From NCBI GenBank assembly GCA_001899005.1, contig MKUW01000019.1:299212-363211 (forward strand): a stretch of DNA of 64,000 nucleotides, in the 5' to 3' direction. Shown in pieces: positions 37,900-44,791 of the stretch. How positions within the stretch are numbered: the stretch's first letter is position 1; each line of letters opens with the position of its first letter. The position numbers were made by a program, and so were the translations under genes. Under the pieces are notes generated by a model, which saw only the letters and a program-made list of their open reading frames with translations, had not been told where the DNA came from and did not search any database. Source of the DNA: Chloroflexi bacterium 44-23. GTDB lineage: Bacteria; Chloroflexota; Anaerolineae; Anaerolineales; Anaerolineaceae.

Positions 37900-38646
37900 A
37901 TGACAATTAAACAGATTTTAAAAGGCATTCATCAAACTGCCGAGTTAAAAACACGCCTGGTATTCTTTGATATGGATCATACCATCTTGAATGCAAGCAA
38001 ATATCACCGTCAAAGTTTCACGAAATCGTTGAATAAATTATTTGGAACCAACGAGTTGCCCCGCACCACGACATCCGGGTACCCCTATTTGGAAGTGGCA
38101 CGTAGATATGCGAATGCATGTGGTATCAGTGACGAATTCTACGATTCCAAACAGGCAGAATTAACCAGTTTACTGGTTGAAAATATGCTTAATTCTCTGC
38201 CAGATGAAATGAGCGATTGTGTTTACCCGGGGACCGTAGCGTTGTTGGAAAGACTTCGACAGGCAAATATCGCTCTGGGAATTACGACCGGTACAATGCG
38301 AGATATCGCGGTACCTCTGCTGGAGCGTACTGGGTTATTACCTTATTTCCCATTAATGGCCTTCGGCGACCAGGTCCGCGAGCGCGAACAGATTTTACAG
38401 AAAGCACTTGATCAGGCACCCTGGGTATATGGACTTAACCCCGACGAGGTTCAATTGGTGACCGTCGGCGACGCTGTCACGGATATAACAGCTGGAAAAG
38501 CTTATGGTGCAGTAACAATTGCAGTTGCAAACGGAGTTACCAGCATGGAGCAACTGGCAGCGTGTAAGCCTGATTTTTTGTTTGCAAACCTTGAAGATAC
38601 CAATGCCATTTATACAGCAATCCTCAATGGAACTGCTTGCAATTAA
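37900..38646 (+). CDS. HAD-superfamily phosphatase-like hydrolase
   Basis: The 248-residue protein has motif I FFDMDHTILNAS (nucleophile Asp and acid/base Asp), an alpha-helical cap, motif II LGITTGTMRDIAVP (Thr in ITTG), a Lys/Arg region near residue 170 and motif IV VTVGDAVTDITAGKAYG. This is the HAD type I layout of phosphoglycolate-phosphatase-like enzymes; the substrate cannot be told. The frame is open upstream to 37783, but ATG 37900 follows AGAAGGAA and begins a normal N-terminus (MTIKQILKG). It stands just before the FMN riboswitch, so a link to flavin metabolism is possible but unproven. Confidence 0.85.
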   Translation: MTIKQILKGIHQTAELKTRLVFFDMDHTILNASKYHRQSFTKSLNKLFGTNELPRTTTSGYPYLEVARRYANACGISDEFYDSKQAELTSLLVENMLNSLPDEMSDCVYPGTVALLERLRQANIALGITTGTMRDIAVPLLERTGLLPYFPLMAFGDQVREREQILQKALDQAPWVYGLNPDEVQLVTVGDAVTDITAGKAYGAVTIAVANGVTSMEQLAACKPDFLFANLEDTNAIYTAILNGTACN

Positions 38647-38659
38647 TTTCACAATTGCG

Positions 38660-38688
38660 TTGACACAGGCACTCGCCGGGATTATACT
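38660..38688 (+). promoter_or_regulatory. Sigma-70 promoter of the riboflavin transporter operon
   Basis: TTGACA (38660-38665) and TATACT (38683-38688) are separated by exactly 17 bases and lie 22 bases before the FMN riboswitch. Confidence 0.88.
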
Positions 38689-38710
38689 CAATATATAAAA
38701 ATATATATTA

Positions 38711-38839
38711 CCTTCAGGGCAGGGTGAGGAAGAAACCTTCCAATTCCCGATCGGTGGTCACAACCCACGAGCAGGCAAATAACGCCAGCATGATTTGGTG
38801 AAATTCCAGAGTCGACGGTACAGTCCGGATAGAAGAAGG
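38711..38839 (+). promoter_or_regulatory. FMN riboswitch (RFN element)
   Basis: The conserved RFN blocks are all present: CCTTCAGGGCAGGGTGA at the start, AATTCCCGATCGGTGGTCA, CCCACGAGC, TGATTTGGTGAAATTCCAGA, GTCGACGGTACAGTCCGGAT, and the closing GAAGAAGG that pairs with CCTTC. It would bind FMN and switch off the downstream transporter. TTCAGGGCA at 38713-38721 is exactly complementary to TGCCCTGAA at 38867-38875, the 5' arm of the terminator, so an antiterminator can form when FMN is absent. Confidence 0.96.
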
Positions 38840-38866
38840 CTAACCAGCATTAATGATGTGCTCTCT

Positions 38867-38896
38867 TGCCCTGAAATTTTATTTCAGGGCATTTTG
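38867..38896 (+). terminator. Riboswitch-controlled terminator
   Basis: TGCCCTGAAAT (38867-38877) pairs with ATTTCAGGGCA (38881-38891), followed by TTTT. Its 5' arm can instead pair with the first strand of the RFN element, giving transcription control by FMN. Confidence 0.9.
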
Positions 38897-38916
38897 TATA
38901 GTAGGTGTTTGATTAA

Positions 38917-39765
38917 ATGGAAACCAGAATCGAATCAAAACAAAAATTAGCAAATGGCAGACAGAGAGCTGCCGCCTGGTTGCGTCGTAACGGCAACAGC
39001 TTGATGTTTGTGACAGCGCTGCTGGTTATATTGCTTTGGGAAGGGGTTACCCGTTGGGGGTCATTGCCAGCCTTTATTTTGCCCTCACCATGGGCAGTTT
39101 TACAGCGCTTTTGGAGTACTCTCGGGGATGGGACGTTGTGGCGGCATACTTCGGCCACCCTCCTGGAGATCGTACTGGGATTAGCGGTCGGGGTTATCGC
39201 GGCGACGATCACAGGATATTTACTGGCAAAATCACCCACCCTGGAAAGTATCTTATCGCCCTACCTGGTTGCCAGCCAGGCCATACCGATTGTGGCCATT
39301 GCTCCTCTGCTGGTGATCTGGTTCAGCCCGGGTTTGTTTTCCAAAGTATTAATCGCATCTCTGATTGTTTTTTTTCCGGTGCTGGTCAATACGGTGGTGG
39401 GTGTGCGTGCGGTACCACAAGACCTGCGTGATTTGATGCGCTCTTTGCGTGCATCCCGTTGGCAAACCTTGCGGTTGTTGGAAATCCCGGCAGCCTTACC
39501 CGTATTTTTAGGTGGTTTACGGATTGGTGCAACGCTCTCGGTGATTGGTGCTGTGGTGGGTGAACTGATTGGTGCGAACCGTGGCCTCGGATTTTTAATC
39601 GGCATCGGTCGTGGTCAGTATGATACAGCCCTGGTATTTGTGGCTGTGTTTACCCTCGTTGTGCTGGCATTGAGTCTTTATGGCATAGTAATTCTTTTGG
39701 AACGCAGGTTGCTTGCCTGGCAACGCTCGGCCCGTAAAGGCACATTATTGGATATGAATGGATAA
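38917..39765 (+). CDS. ribX: Riboflavin ABC transporter permease (RibX-like)
   Basis: The 282-residue inner-membrane permease is of the SsuC/ThiX type, with about six helices and the EAA loop [21 protein letters not shown] near residue 175. It starts with a basic cytoplasmic N-terminus and a first helix at about residue 27. The FMN riboswitch directly upstream and the NMT1/THI5-like binding protein downstream identify it as the RibX component described for Chloroflexi RibXY systems. Its 3' end overlaps an alternative start of the next gene, so the operon is tight. Confidence 0.9.
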   Translation: METRIESKQKLANGRQRAAAWLRRNGNSLMFVTALLVILLWEGVTRWGSLPAFILPSPWAVLQRFWSTLGDGTLWRHTSATLLEIVLGLAVGVIAATITGYLLAKSPTLESILSPYLVASQAIPIVAIAPLLVIWFSPGLFSKVLIASLIVFFPVLVNTVVGVRAVPQDLRDLMRSLRASRWQTLRLLEIPAALPVFLGGLRIGATLSVIGAVVGELIGANRGLGFLIGIGRGQYDTALVFVAVFTLVVLALSLYGIVILLERRLLAWQRSARKGTLLDMNG

Positions 39766-39778
39766 AGGAAGAAATTTT

Positions 39779-40765
39779 ATGAAAAAGAAATTTTTATTTG
39801 CACTCATGCTGATATTAATTATGAGCGCTTGCGCGCCAACCGCTGGGCAACCTGGCACTCAACCTATGACGGCTGTGCGGCTGCCGGTTGGTTTTATCCC
39901 CAATGTGCAGTTTGCACCTTTATATGTTGCGCTTGAAAACGGCTATTTTCGAGACGCAGGCCTGAATGTGACCCTTGACTACAGCATGGAAACGGACAAT
40001 GTCGCGTTGGTAGGGGCTGGTGAAATACCATTCGCGATCGCTTCCGGGGAGCAAGTGATTTTGGCCAGGGCCCAGGGTCTGCCGGTGGTATATGTGATGA
40101 ACTGGTACCGCAATTATCCGGTTGGAATCGTTTCCTTAAAAGAAAAGAATATCACCAGGATTGAAGATCTGGTGGGAAAAAAAGTGGGTATCCCGGGTCT
40201 GTATGGGGCCAGTTATATTGGTTTAAAAGCCATGCTCAACGCTGGCGGCCTGCAGGAATCTGACCTTATTCTGGATTCGATTGGTTATACTCAGGTCGAA
40301 TCCCTGGTGGCCGGCACGGAAGATGCGGCCGTTATTTATATCACCAACGAGCCTATCCAATTAATGTCACAGGGCTATCAGATTAATCTGCTGAAGCTGG
40401 CTGATATGACAGAACTGGTTTCGAATGGTTTGATTACCAATGAAAAGACGATTGCAGAAAAGCCGCAGCTCGTGCTTCAAATGGTGGCGGCCATTAGCAA
40501 GGGGATTGCAGCAACCATGGCAGATCCTCAGGCAGCTTATGCGACCACTTTAAAATACGTTGACAATCTTGATAAGGCAGATGCTGATGTTCAAAAGCAA
40601 ATTCTTTCGGCGTCAATTGATTTGTACCAAAAGGATCCTTTAGGGTACAGCAATCCTCAAGCCTGGCAGAACATGTACGATGTTTTGAAGGGTATGGGCC
40701 TTATTTCCGCTCCGCTTGATTTAGCCTCTGTCTATAGCAATGATTTCTTATGGAAAAAGGAATAA
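39779..40765 (+). CDS. ribY: Riboflavin-binding lipoprotein of the ABC transporter (RibY-like)
   Basis: This 328-residue protein starts at ATG 39779 after AAAGGAAG. It is a lipoprotein: signal [14 protein letters not shown], lipobox ending MSAC. The mature part has the NMT1/THI5-like fold of pyrimidine and riboflavin binding proteins ([53 protein letters not shown]). An upstream in-frame ATG at 39758 would disturb the signal peptide. With the permease and ATPase it would import riboflavin, or a precursor, under FMN control. Confidence 0.9.
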   Translation: MKKKFLFALMLILIMSACAPTAGQPGTQPMTAVRLPVGFIPNVQFAPLYVALENGYFRDAGLNVTLDYSMETDNVALVGAGEIPFAIASGEQVILARAQGLPVVYVMNWYRNYPVGIVSLKEKNITRIEDLVGKKVGIPGLYGASYIGLKAMLNAGGLQESDLILDSIGYTQVESLVAGTEDAAVIYITNEPIQLMSQGYQINLLKLADMTELVSNGLITNEKTIAEKPQLVLQMVAAISKGIAATMADPQAAYATTLKYVDNLDKADADVQKQILSASIDLYQKDPLGYSNPQAWQNMYDVLKGMGLISAPLDLASVYSNDFLWKKE

Positions 40766-40771
40766 CAGCCG

Positions 40772-41524
40772 GTGGTACCTTTCTTACAGGTTAACGATTT
40801 ACACATCACCTTTGCCAATGAGAATGGCGGGCTACAGGCATTGCAGGGTGTCAGCTTGAATTTGGACCTGCATGAGTTTGTAAGTGTAATTGGCCCATCC
40901 GGCAGCGGCAAAAGCACATTGTTAAGGGTGATTGCCGGGCTGCTGGTACCATCGCGGGGTGAAGTCATCATTCGCACCCCACATGACTACCCGCCCAGGA
41001 TAGGGTATGTCTTTCAACAGGCCAACCTGATGCCCTGGCGTACTGTTTTGGAAAACATCCTTTTACCGCTTGAAATTCAAGGTGTGGACAAGCGTACAGG
41101 GCGCGGCAAGGCCCTCGATTTGGTGGAATTGATGGGATTAAAAGGATTTGAGGCCAGTTGGGTACAGGATCTTTCGGGTGGTATGGCGCAGCGAGTGGCC
41201 ATCGCGCGGGCCCTAATTCAAGAGCCTGAGTTATTACTGTTGGATGAACCTTTTGGTGCCCTGGATGCGCTTACCCGTGAGCAGATGGGGGTTGAATTAC
41301 TGCGTATCTGGCAAGCTCGCCGGACAACGGTGTTAATGGTGACCCACTCTATTTCTGAGGCTTTATTGCTTTCGGATCGGGTGCTGGTTTTAAGCTCGAG
41401 GCCGGGCAAGATCATATCAGATATGGTGGTGGATCTCCCCCGTCCGCGCAGTGATCAATTGCGCTATGAAGCCCATTTTGGAAATCTGTCCCGGCAGCTT
41501 AAAGCACAAATATTACCGGTTTGA
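40772..41524 (+). CDS. ABC transporter ATPase of the riboflavin uptake system
   Basis: The 250-residue ATPase is of the SsuB/TauB/NitT type: Walker [19 protein letters not shown] near residue 40, Q-loop GYVFQQANLMPWRTV, signature DLSGGMAQRVAIARAL, Walker B LLLLDEPFGALDALTRE and H-loop MVTHSISEALLLSDR. It uses a GTG start at 40772, 6 bases after the binding-protein gene, with AAGGAATAA upstream. The ATPase completes the operon headed by the FMN riboswitch. Known Chloroflexi RibXY loci often have this third component, so assignment rests on context. Confidence 0.92.
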   Translation: MVPFLQVNDLHITFANENGGLQALQGVSLNLDLHEFVSVIGPSGSGKSTLLRVIAGLLVPSRGEVIIRTPHDYPPRIGYVFQQANLMPWRTVLENILLPLEIQGVDKRTGRGKALDLVELMGLKGFEASWVQDLSGGMAQRVAIARALIQEPELLLLDEPFGALDALTREQMGVELLRIWQARRTTVLMVTHSISEALLLSDRVLVLSSRPGKIISDMVVDLPRPRSDQLRYEAHFGNLSRQLKAQILPV

Positions 41525-41560
41525 TTTACCCGATGCTTAAAACCTGAGTTGGACTTCTTT

Positions 41561-42832
41561 TCAAGTTATGGTCGGTGGGATCATGGCCAATGCATCCAGA
41601 AGGCGCTGGCGGTCTACCAGGCCGACTGGATGATTCTCTTCGTCAATGATGACCAGCCATTTGCGCCCTTCCGCCATCATCTTCTGGATGGCGGTCGCAA
41701 TTGGCAATTCAGGTGAAGCGGTGATCGGGTTTGGGCTCATTAAATCTCTGGCGATAACATCTGTGATCGGGTCGAGATCCAGGCGCTTGAACGCCGAGAG
41801 AATCGAAGGACGGATGGGCACTGGCAGGCGCGTAAAGACGTCACCATCGCTCATGATGCCGCTGACTTTCTTATCCTGGTCAACCACGATAACGCGGTGG
41901 CTGCCATTTTCCAACATGGTATGGATAACGGTGGCAATGTCATCATGCTCAGTAACTGTTGGCACCACGGGGGACATGATCTCCCCGACTTTTTTGACAT
42001 AACCCGGCACAGACAGGGGCGGAAGCTCTTTGGTGGCTGAAGGCACCACCAGGCGCAGAATGTCAAAGCGCGATAAGATGCCAACCAGAACCTCCTTTTC
42101 ATTGACAACCGGCAGACGTTTGATTTCGTGCTTTTTCATCAAATTGACAGCCTGCCCGATCGGAGCGTCTGACCGGGTTGTAAAGACCGGTGTACTCATG
42201 ACATCTTCCACTAACCCGTGCGACTGCTCCAGCGCATCCAGCTCTTTCTTGATCATTTCTGTATCAAAATGGCGCGCAATCGAAAGCCTTTGATTCAAGC
42301 CTGCCCGTGAGATCAAGTCCTCATCGGTTAAAATTCCAATCACATTCCCTTGTGAATTCACAACTGGCATAGCCTTGGTGCCTTGTTTCAACATCAGTTC
42401 CCAGGCCTGTCGAATGGTTTGTTTGGGGGTCAGCAGCTTGACATCCCGCGACATAACTTCACCGGCCAGGCGATCTACCGGCAGCGGATTGAGGTAGCGG
42501 TGTGTATATTTAAGCACCTGGATGTCTTCAACTGTCATTAAGCCTTCGCGCACCAAAGGGTAGATTTTTTCGAGCACCAGCGTGATTTTTTCAGTGGTAT
42601 CCACCACTTCGATGATCAACGGCAAATCTTCAGAGATGCGCAGAATGGCAGCTGTATGGATACGCGAGCGTGCCCCGAAACCGGCAATACCGCGCGTCAC
42701 GGTTGCGCCGGCCATTCCCTCCTGGGTTAAGATTTCCAGTATGACAAAATAAAGCGGCTTCCCGCGCCAGAGATCACTCTCTCCAATATAAATCTTGAGG
42801 CGTTTTGTGTTTTCGGATAGATACTGTTCCAT
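41561..42832 (-). CDS. DUF190 plus four CBS domains, partner of the fluoride channel
   Basis: The first ~105 residues of this 423-residue protein are a DUF190 domain (KRLKIYIGESDLWRGKPLYF, FGARSRIHTAAILRISEDLP, a small PII-like fold). Four CBS motifs follow: SRDVKLLTPKQTIRQA, STPVFTTRSDAPIGQA, MSPVVPTVTEHDDIAT and MSPNPITASPELPIAT. DUF190 alone commonly accompanies crcB; the CBS extension suggests adenine-nucleotide sensing of channel state, which is inference. Its ATG follows AGAGGAGAAATA and lies 17 bases after the crcB stop, so the two are co-transcribed with crcB first. Confidence 0.88.
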   Translation of the reverse strand: MEQYLSENTKRLKIYIGESDLWRGKPLYFVILEILTQEGMAGATVTRGIAGFGARSRIHTAAILRISEDLPLIIEVVDTTEKITLVLEKIYPLVREGLMTVEDIQVLKYTHRYLNPLPVDRLAGEVMSRDVKLLTPKQTIRQAWELMLKQGTKAMPVVNSQGNVIGILTDEDLISRAGLNQRLSIARHFDTEMIKKELDALEQSHGLVEDVMSTPVFTTRSDAPIGQAVNLMKKHEIKRLPVVNEKEVLVGILSRFDILRLVVPSATKELPPLSVPGYVKKVGEIMSPVVPTVTEHDDIATVIHTMLENGSHRVIVVDQDKKVSGIMSDGDVFTRLPVPIRPSILSAFKRLDLDPITDVIARDLMSPNPITASPELPIATAIQKMMAEGRKWLVIIDEENHPVGLVDRQRLLDALAMIPPTIT

Positions 42833-42849
42833 TATTTCTCCTCTTCACC

Positions 42850-43224
42850 CTAAAACAACTTTCCGATCCAGATACCACAAAGGGCAAAAAACCCACCCAG
42901 CAGGCTGGAGCCAAAGAGATTAAAGAATGCCAGCCATCCCTGACCTTGCTGCAAAAGGCTGATTGATTCCAAAGCATAGGTTGAAAAGGTAGTGTAGGAG
43001 CCCAAAAAGCCAATCGTCAGCACCAGACGCAAACGCGGATCCATAACGTAATGTTCACTGATCATCGCCATGATTAATCCTAGCATAAAGCTTCCGCTGA
43101 TATTAATCAAGAGGGTACCAAAAGGAAAATGGCTGCCCCACCGCAGTGCGGCCCAATCACTGACCCAATAACGTAGATTTGCCCCTAATACGGCTCCAAT
43201 TGATATCCAAATTGCTTTTTCCAC
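42850..43224 (-). CDS. crcB: Fluoride ion channel CrcB/Fluc
   Basis: The 124-residue protein has four membrane helices and all family motifs: GAVLGANLRYW near the N-terminus, FPFGTLLINISGSFMLG in the second helix (with the channel Asn) and GFLGSYTTFSTYALE in the third (the Phe-box and Na-site TTFST). It exports fluoride as a dimer. It precedes the DUF190-CBS gene. No fluoride (crcB-type) riboswitch could be found in the upstream 200 bases. Confidence 0.95.
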   Translation of the reverse strand: MEKAIWISIGAVLGANLRYWVSDWAALRWGSHFPFGTLLINISGSFMLGLIMAMISEHYVMDPRLRLVLTIGFLGSYTTFSTYALESISLLQQGQGWLAFFNLFGSSLLGGFFALCGIWIGKLF

Positions 43225-43382
43225 ACTAATCCTTTAATCTTTACGCTCAGAAGAGTGTATTTTTTCATGCAGTACGCCTGGAGAGGGGTATGTTTCGCCT
43301 TATGACAGCTTTATTTCCCTGGTGAGCTGTGGCCCTGCAAAAATTTTAACTGTGATTGTGGTTGACGTCAAATAATTCCCTC

Positions 43383-43411
43383 TTGACTAAAGAACAAGTG
43401 TTCTATAAAAT
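43383..43411 (+). promoter_or_regulatory. Strong promoter with an embedded LexA/DinR-type box
   Basis: TTGACT (43383-43388) and TAAAAT (43406-43411) are separated by exactly 17 bases. The spacer holds AGAACAAGTGTTCT (43391-43404), a perfect match to the Gram-positive-type SOS box GAAC-N4-GTTC, including the R-N-R-Y centre. LexA bound here would block RNA polymerase. The -10 box ends 6 bases before ATG 43418, so the transcript is probably leaderless. Confidence 0.88.
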
Positions 43412-43417
43412 AGAAGT

Positions 43418-43816
43418 ATGAATCTATCTCGCTATTTTCTCAAATGGAAGCAGCCCCCCGCACTGGAGCGGCAACTTGAACTCAATGCGGAAGTGGTGGT
43501 GGCACTGGAAGCCCTGGCCATCCGCCGTCATTCGACGCCTACAGCCGTGATGGCCGAACTGGTACAGCGCGCCCTGTTAATGGAGCAGGTGGAAAAAGAA
43601 ACCTGGCAAAATTGGCAGAGCCTGACCCCGCGTGAAAAAGAAGTGACTGCCCTGATTTGTAATGGTCTTTCCACCACCGCCATCTGTGCACACCTGGGGG
43701 TTGCCAACGAGACGGTGCGCACCCATGTACGCAATCTGCTGGGAAAATTTGGGGTGGCCAACCGCAAAGAATTGCGCCGTTTGTTGGCTAAATGGGATTT
43801 TAGTGCCTGGACCTGA
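43418..43816 (+). CDS. Small regulator: possible ribbon-helix-helix-like N-terminus plus LuxR/GerE-type HTH
   Basis: In this 132-residue protein, residues about 22-55 (LNAEVVVALEALAIRRHSTP, TAVMAELVQRALL) look like a short ribbon-helix-helix or helical dimerisation segment. Residues about 68-128 are a LuxR-type HTH (LTPREKEVTALICNGLSTTA, CAHLGVANETVRTHVRNLLG). No receiver or ligand domain is present. It is the first gene behind the LexA-box promoter and is followed after 98 bases by the RecA-fold gene, so it probably belongs to the damage-induced operon and may tune it. The start codon lies at the predicted transcription start. Confidence 0.8.
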   Translation: MNLSRYFLKWKQPPALERQLELNAEVVVALEALAIRRHSTPTAVMAELVQRALLMEQVEKETWQNWQSLTPREKEVTALICNGLSTTAICAHLGVANETVRTHVRNLLGKFGVANRKELRRLLAKWDFSAWT

Positions 43817-43914
43817 CCTTTTTTAGTGCTCCTTTGAGAAATCCCCCTGTTTTCACCCTGAATTTCCCCCCAAAGGGGATAGAAAAAATTTTCTAATATG
43901 AGTATGATGGGGGC

Positions 43915-44526
43915 ATGAATGCTCTTTTTCCGGCTCAATTACCCAATCAGTTGTTACTGGTGATGGGGGAACACGCAGCCAGTCACTGGATGCTGGAACT
44001 GGCTGCCTGGCTCTCCATGCAAGGGCCTGTGCGGGTTCTGGATGGGGGCAATCGTTTTAATGCCTATCCCGTGGCGCAATCCATTCGCCGCCAGAACTAC
44101 GATCCCCGCCTGGCTTTGGGACGCATCCGCCTTTCACGCGCTTTTACCTGTTATCAGGTGCATGCTTTATTAACCGAATGGCCTGTTGTTCAGCATGCCA
44201 CCCTCGTATTTGATTTACTGGCCACTTTTTATGATGAAAGTGTTAATTTGCCGGAAAGCCAGCGCCTCTTGCGCAAGGTTTTATGGCAGCTGGAGCAATT
44301 GAGCAAGCTGGCTCCCGTCGTGGTCAGCACGCGTATGCCTGCTACTATTTGTGCAGAACGCATGCTGCTGTTTGAAATGTTAAAGGAGCGGGCTGGCAGC
44401 TTTCGCCTGGAGCTGGAAATGCAGCCGCAAGATGTAGTGACAATTGCACCCAGCCAGCCCACCCTGTTGCCCTTTCCGGAGGGCAGTACAACTGCCAAAT
44501 CGATTATCAGGAGGAAATATGGGTAG
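43915..44526 (+). CDS. RecA-fold protein without Walker A (ImuA-like), in SOS operon
   Basis: This 203-residue protein begins with LLLVMGEHAASHWMLELAAW where a RecA-family P-loop would be expected; no GxxxxGK(T/S) is present. The next strand VRVLDGGNRFNAYPVAQSIR resembles the RecA/RadA/KaiC segment after the P-loop. HATLVFDLLATFYDE has the shape of Walker B, and LAPVVVSTRMP resembles the following strand. The fold call is by eye. A Walker-less RecA paralogue beside a polymerase gene recalls ImuA. The 3' end overlaps the next gene by 8 bases. An alternative is an unrelated P-loop-like protein. Confidence 0.65.
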   Translation: MNALFPAQLPNQLLLVMGEHAASHWMLELAAWLSMQGPVRVLDGGNRFNAYPVAQSIRRQNYDPRLALGRIRLSRAFTCYQVHALLTEWPVVQHATLVFDLLATFYDESVNLPESQRLLRKVLWQLEQLSKLAPVVVSTRMPATICAERMLLFEMLKERAGSFRLELEMQPQDVVTIAPSQPTLLPFPEGSTTAKSIIRRKYG

Positions 44527-44791
44527 AACCATCCCATCCATTACACAGGTCTTCATGCATGAAGAACAGTCACTTTCCCGTTTCCGGCGCGCCTTGCGAC
44601 GAAGCGATCAACTGGCACTGGATGAGCTGCTTTCCAGCGCCCGCCAGCATATCGCTGCGGCTGCCTATGCTACCCATGTGTTGCCGATGGAAACTTTTCT
44701 GGTGGCCATGATACTGGAAGAACACAAGGAGGTGCGGCGCCTGCGGGATGAAGTGGAACGGCTGCGCCAGCAATGTGATGCAAACGATTAA
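44519..44791 (+). CDS. Small helical protein of the polymerase operon
   Basis: This 90-residue protein starts at ATG 44519 after AGGAGGAAAT, overlapping the preceding gene by 8 bases. It reads MGRTIPSITQVFMHEEQSLS at the N-terminus, then a helical core (FRRALRRSDQLALDELLSSA), and ends with a charged coiled-coil segment (EEHKEVRRLRDEVERLRQQC). It is rich in Arg and Glu with no enzyme motif, consistent with an adaptor or oligomerisation factor between the RecA-fold protein and the polymerase. I do not recognise a named family. Confidence 0.75.
   Translation: MGRTIPSITQVFMHEEQSLSRFRRALRRSDQLALDELLSSARQHIAAAAYATHVLPMETFLVAMILEEHKEVRRLRDEVERLRQQCDAND

Noticed and set aside
43225..43382. Fluoride riboswitch upstream of crcB
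   Set aside because: The conserved blocks of the crcB motif are not found on the minus strand in this region.
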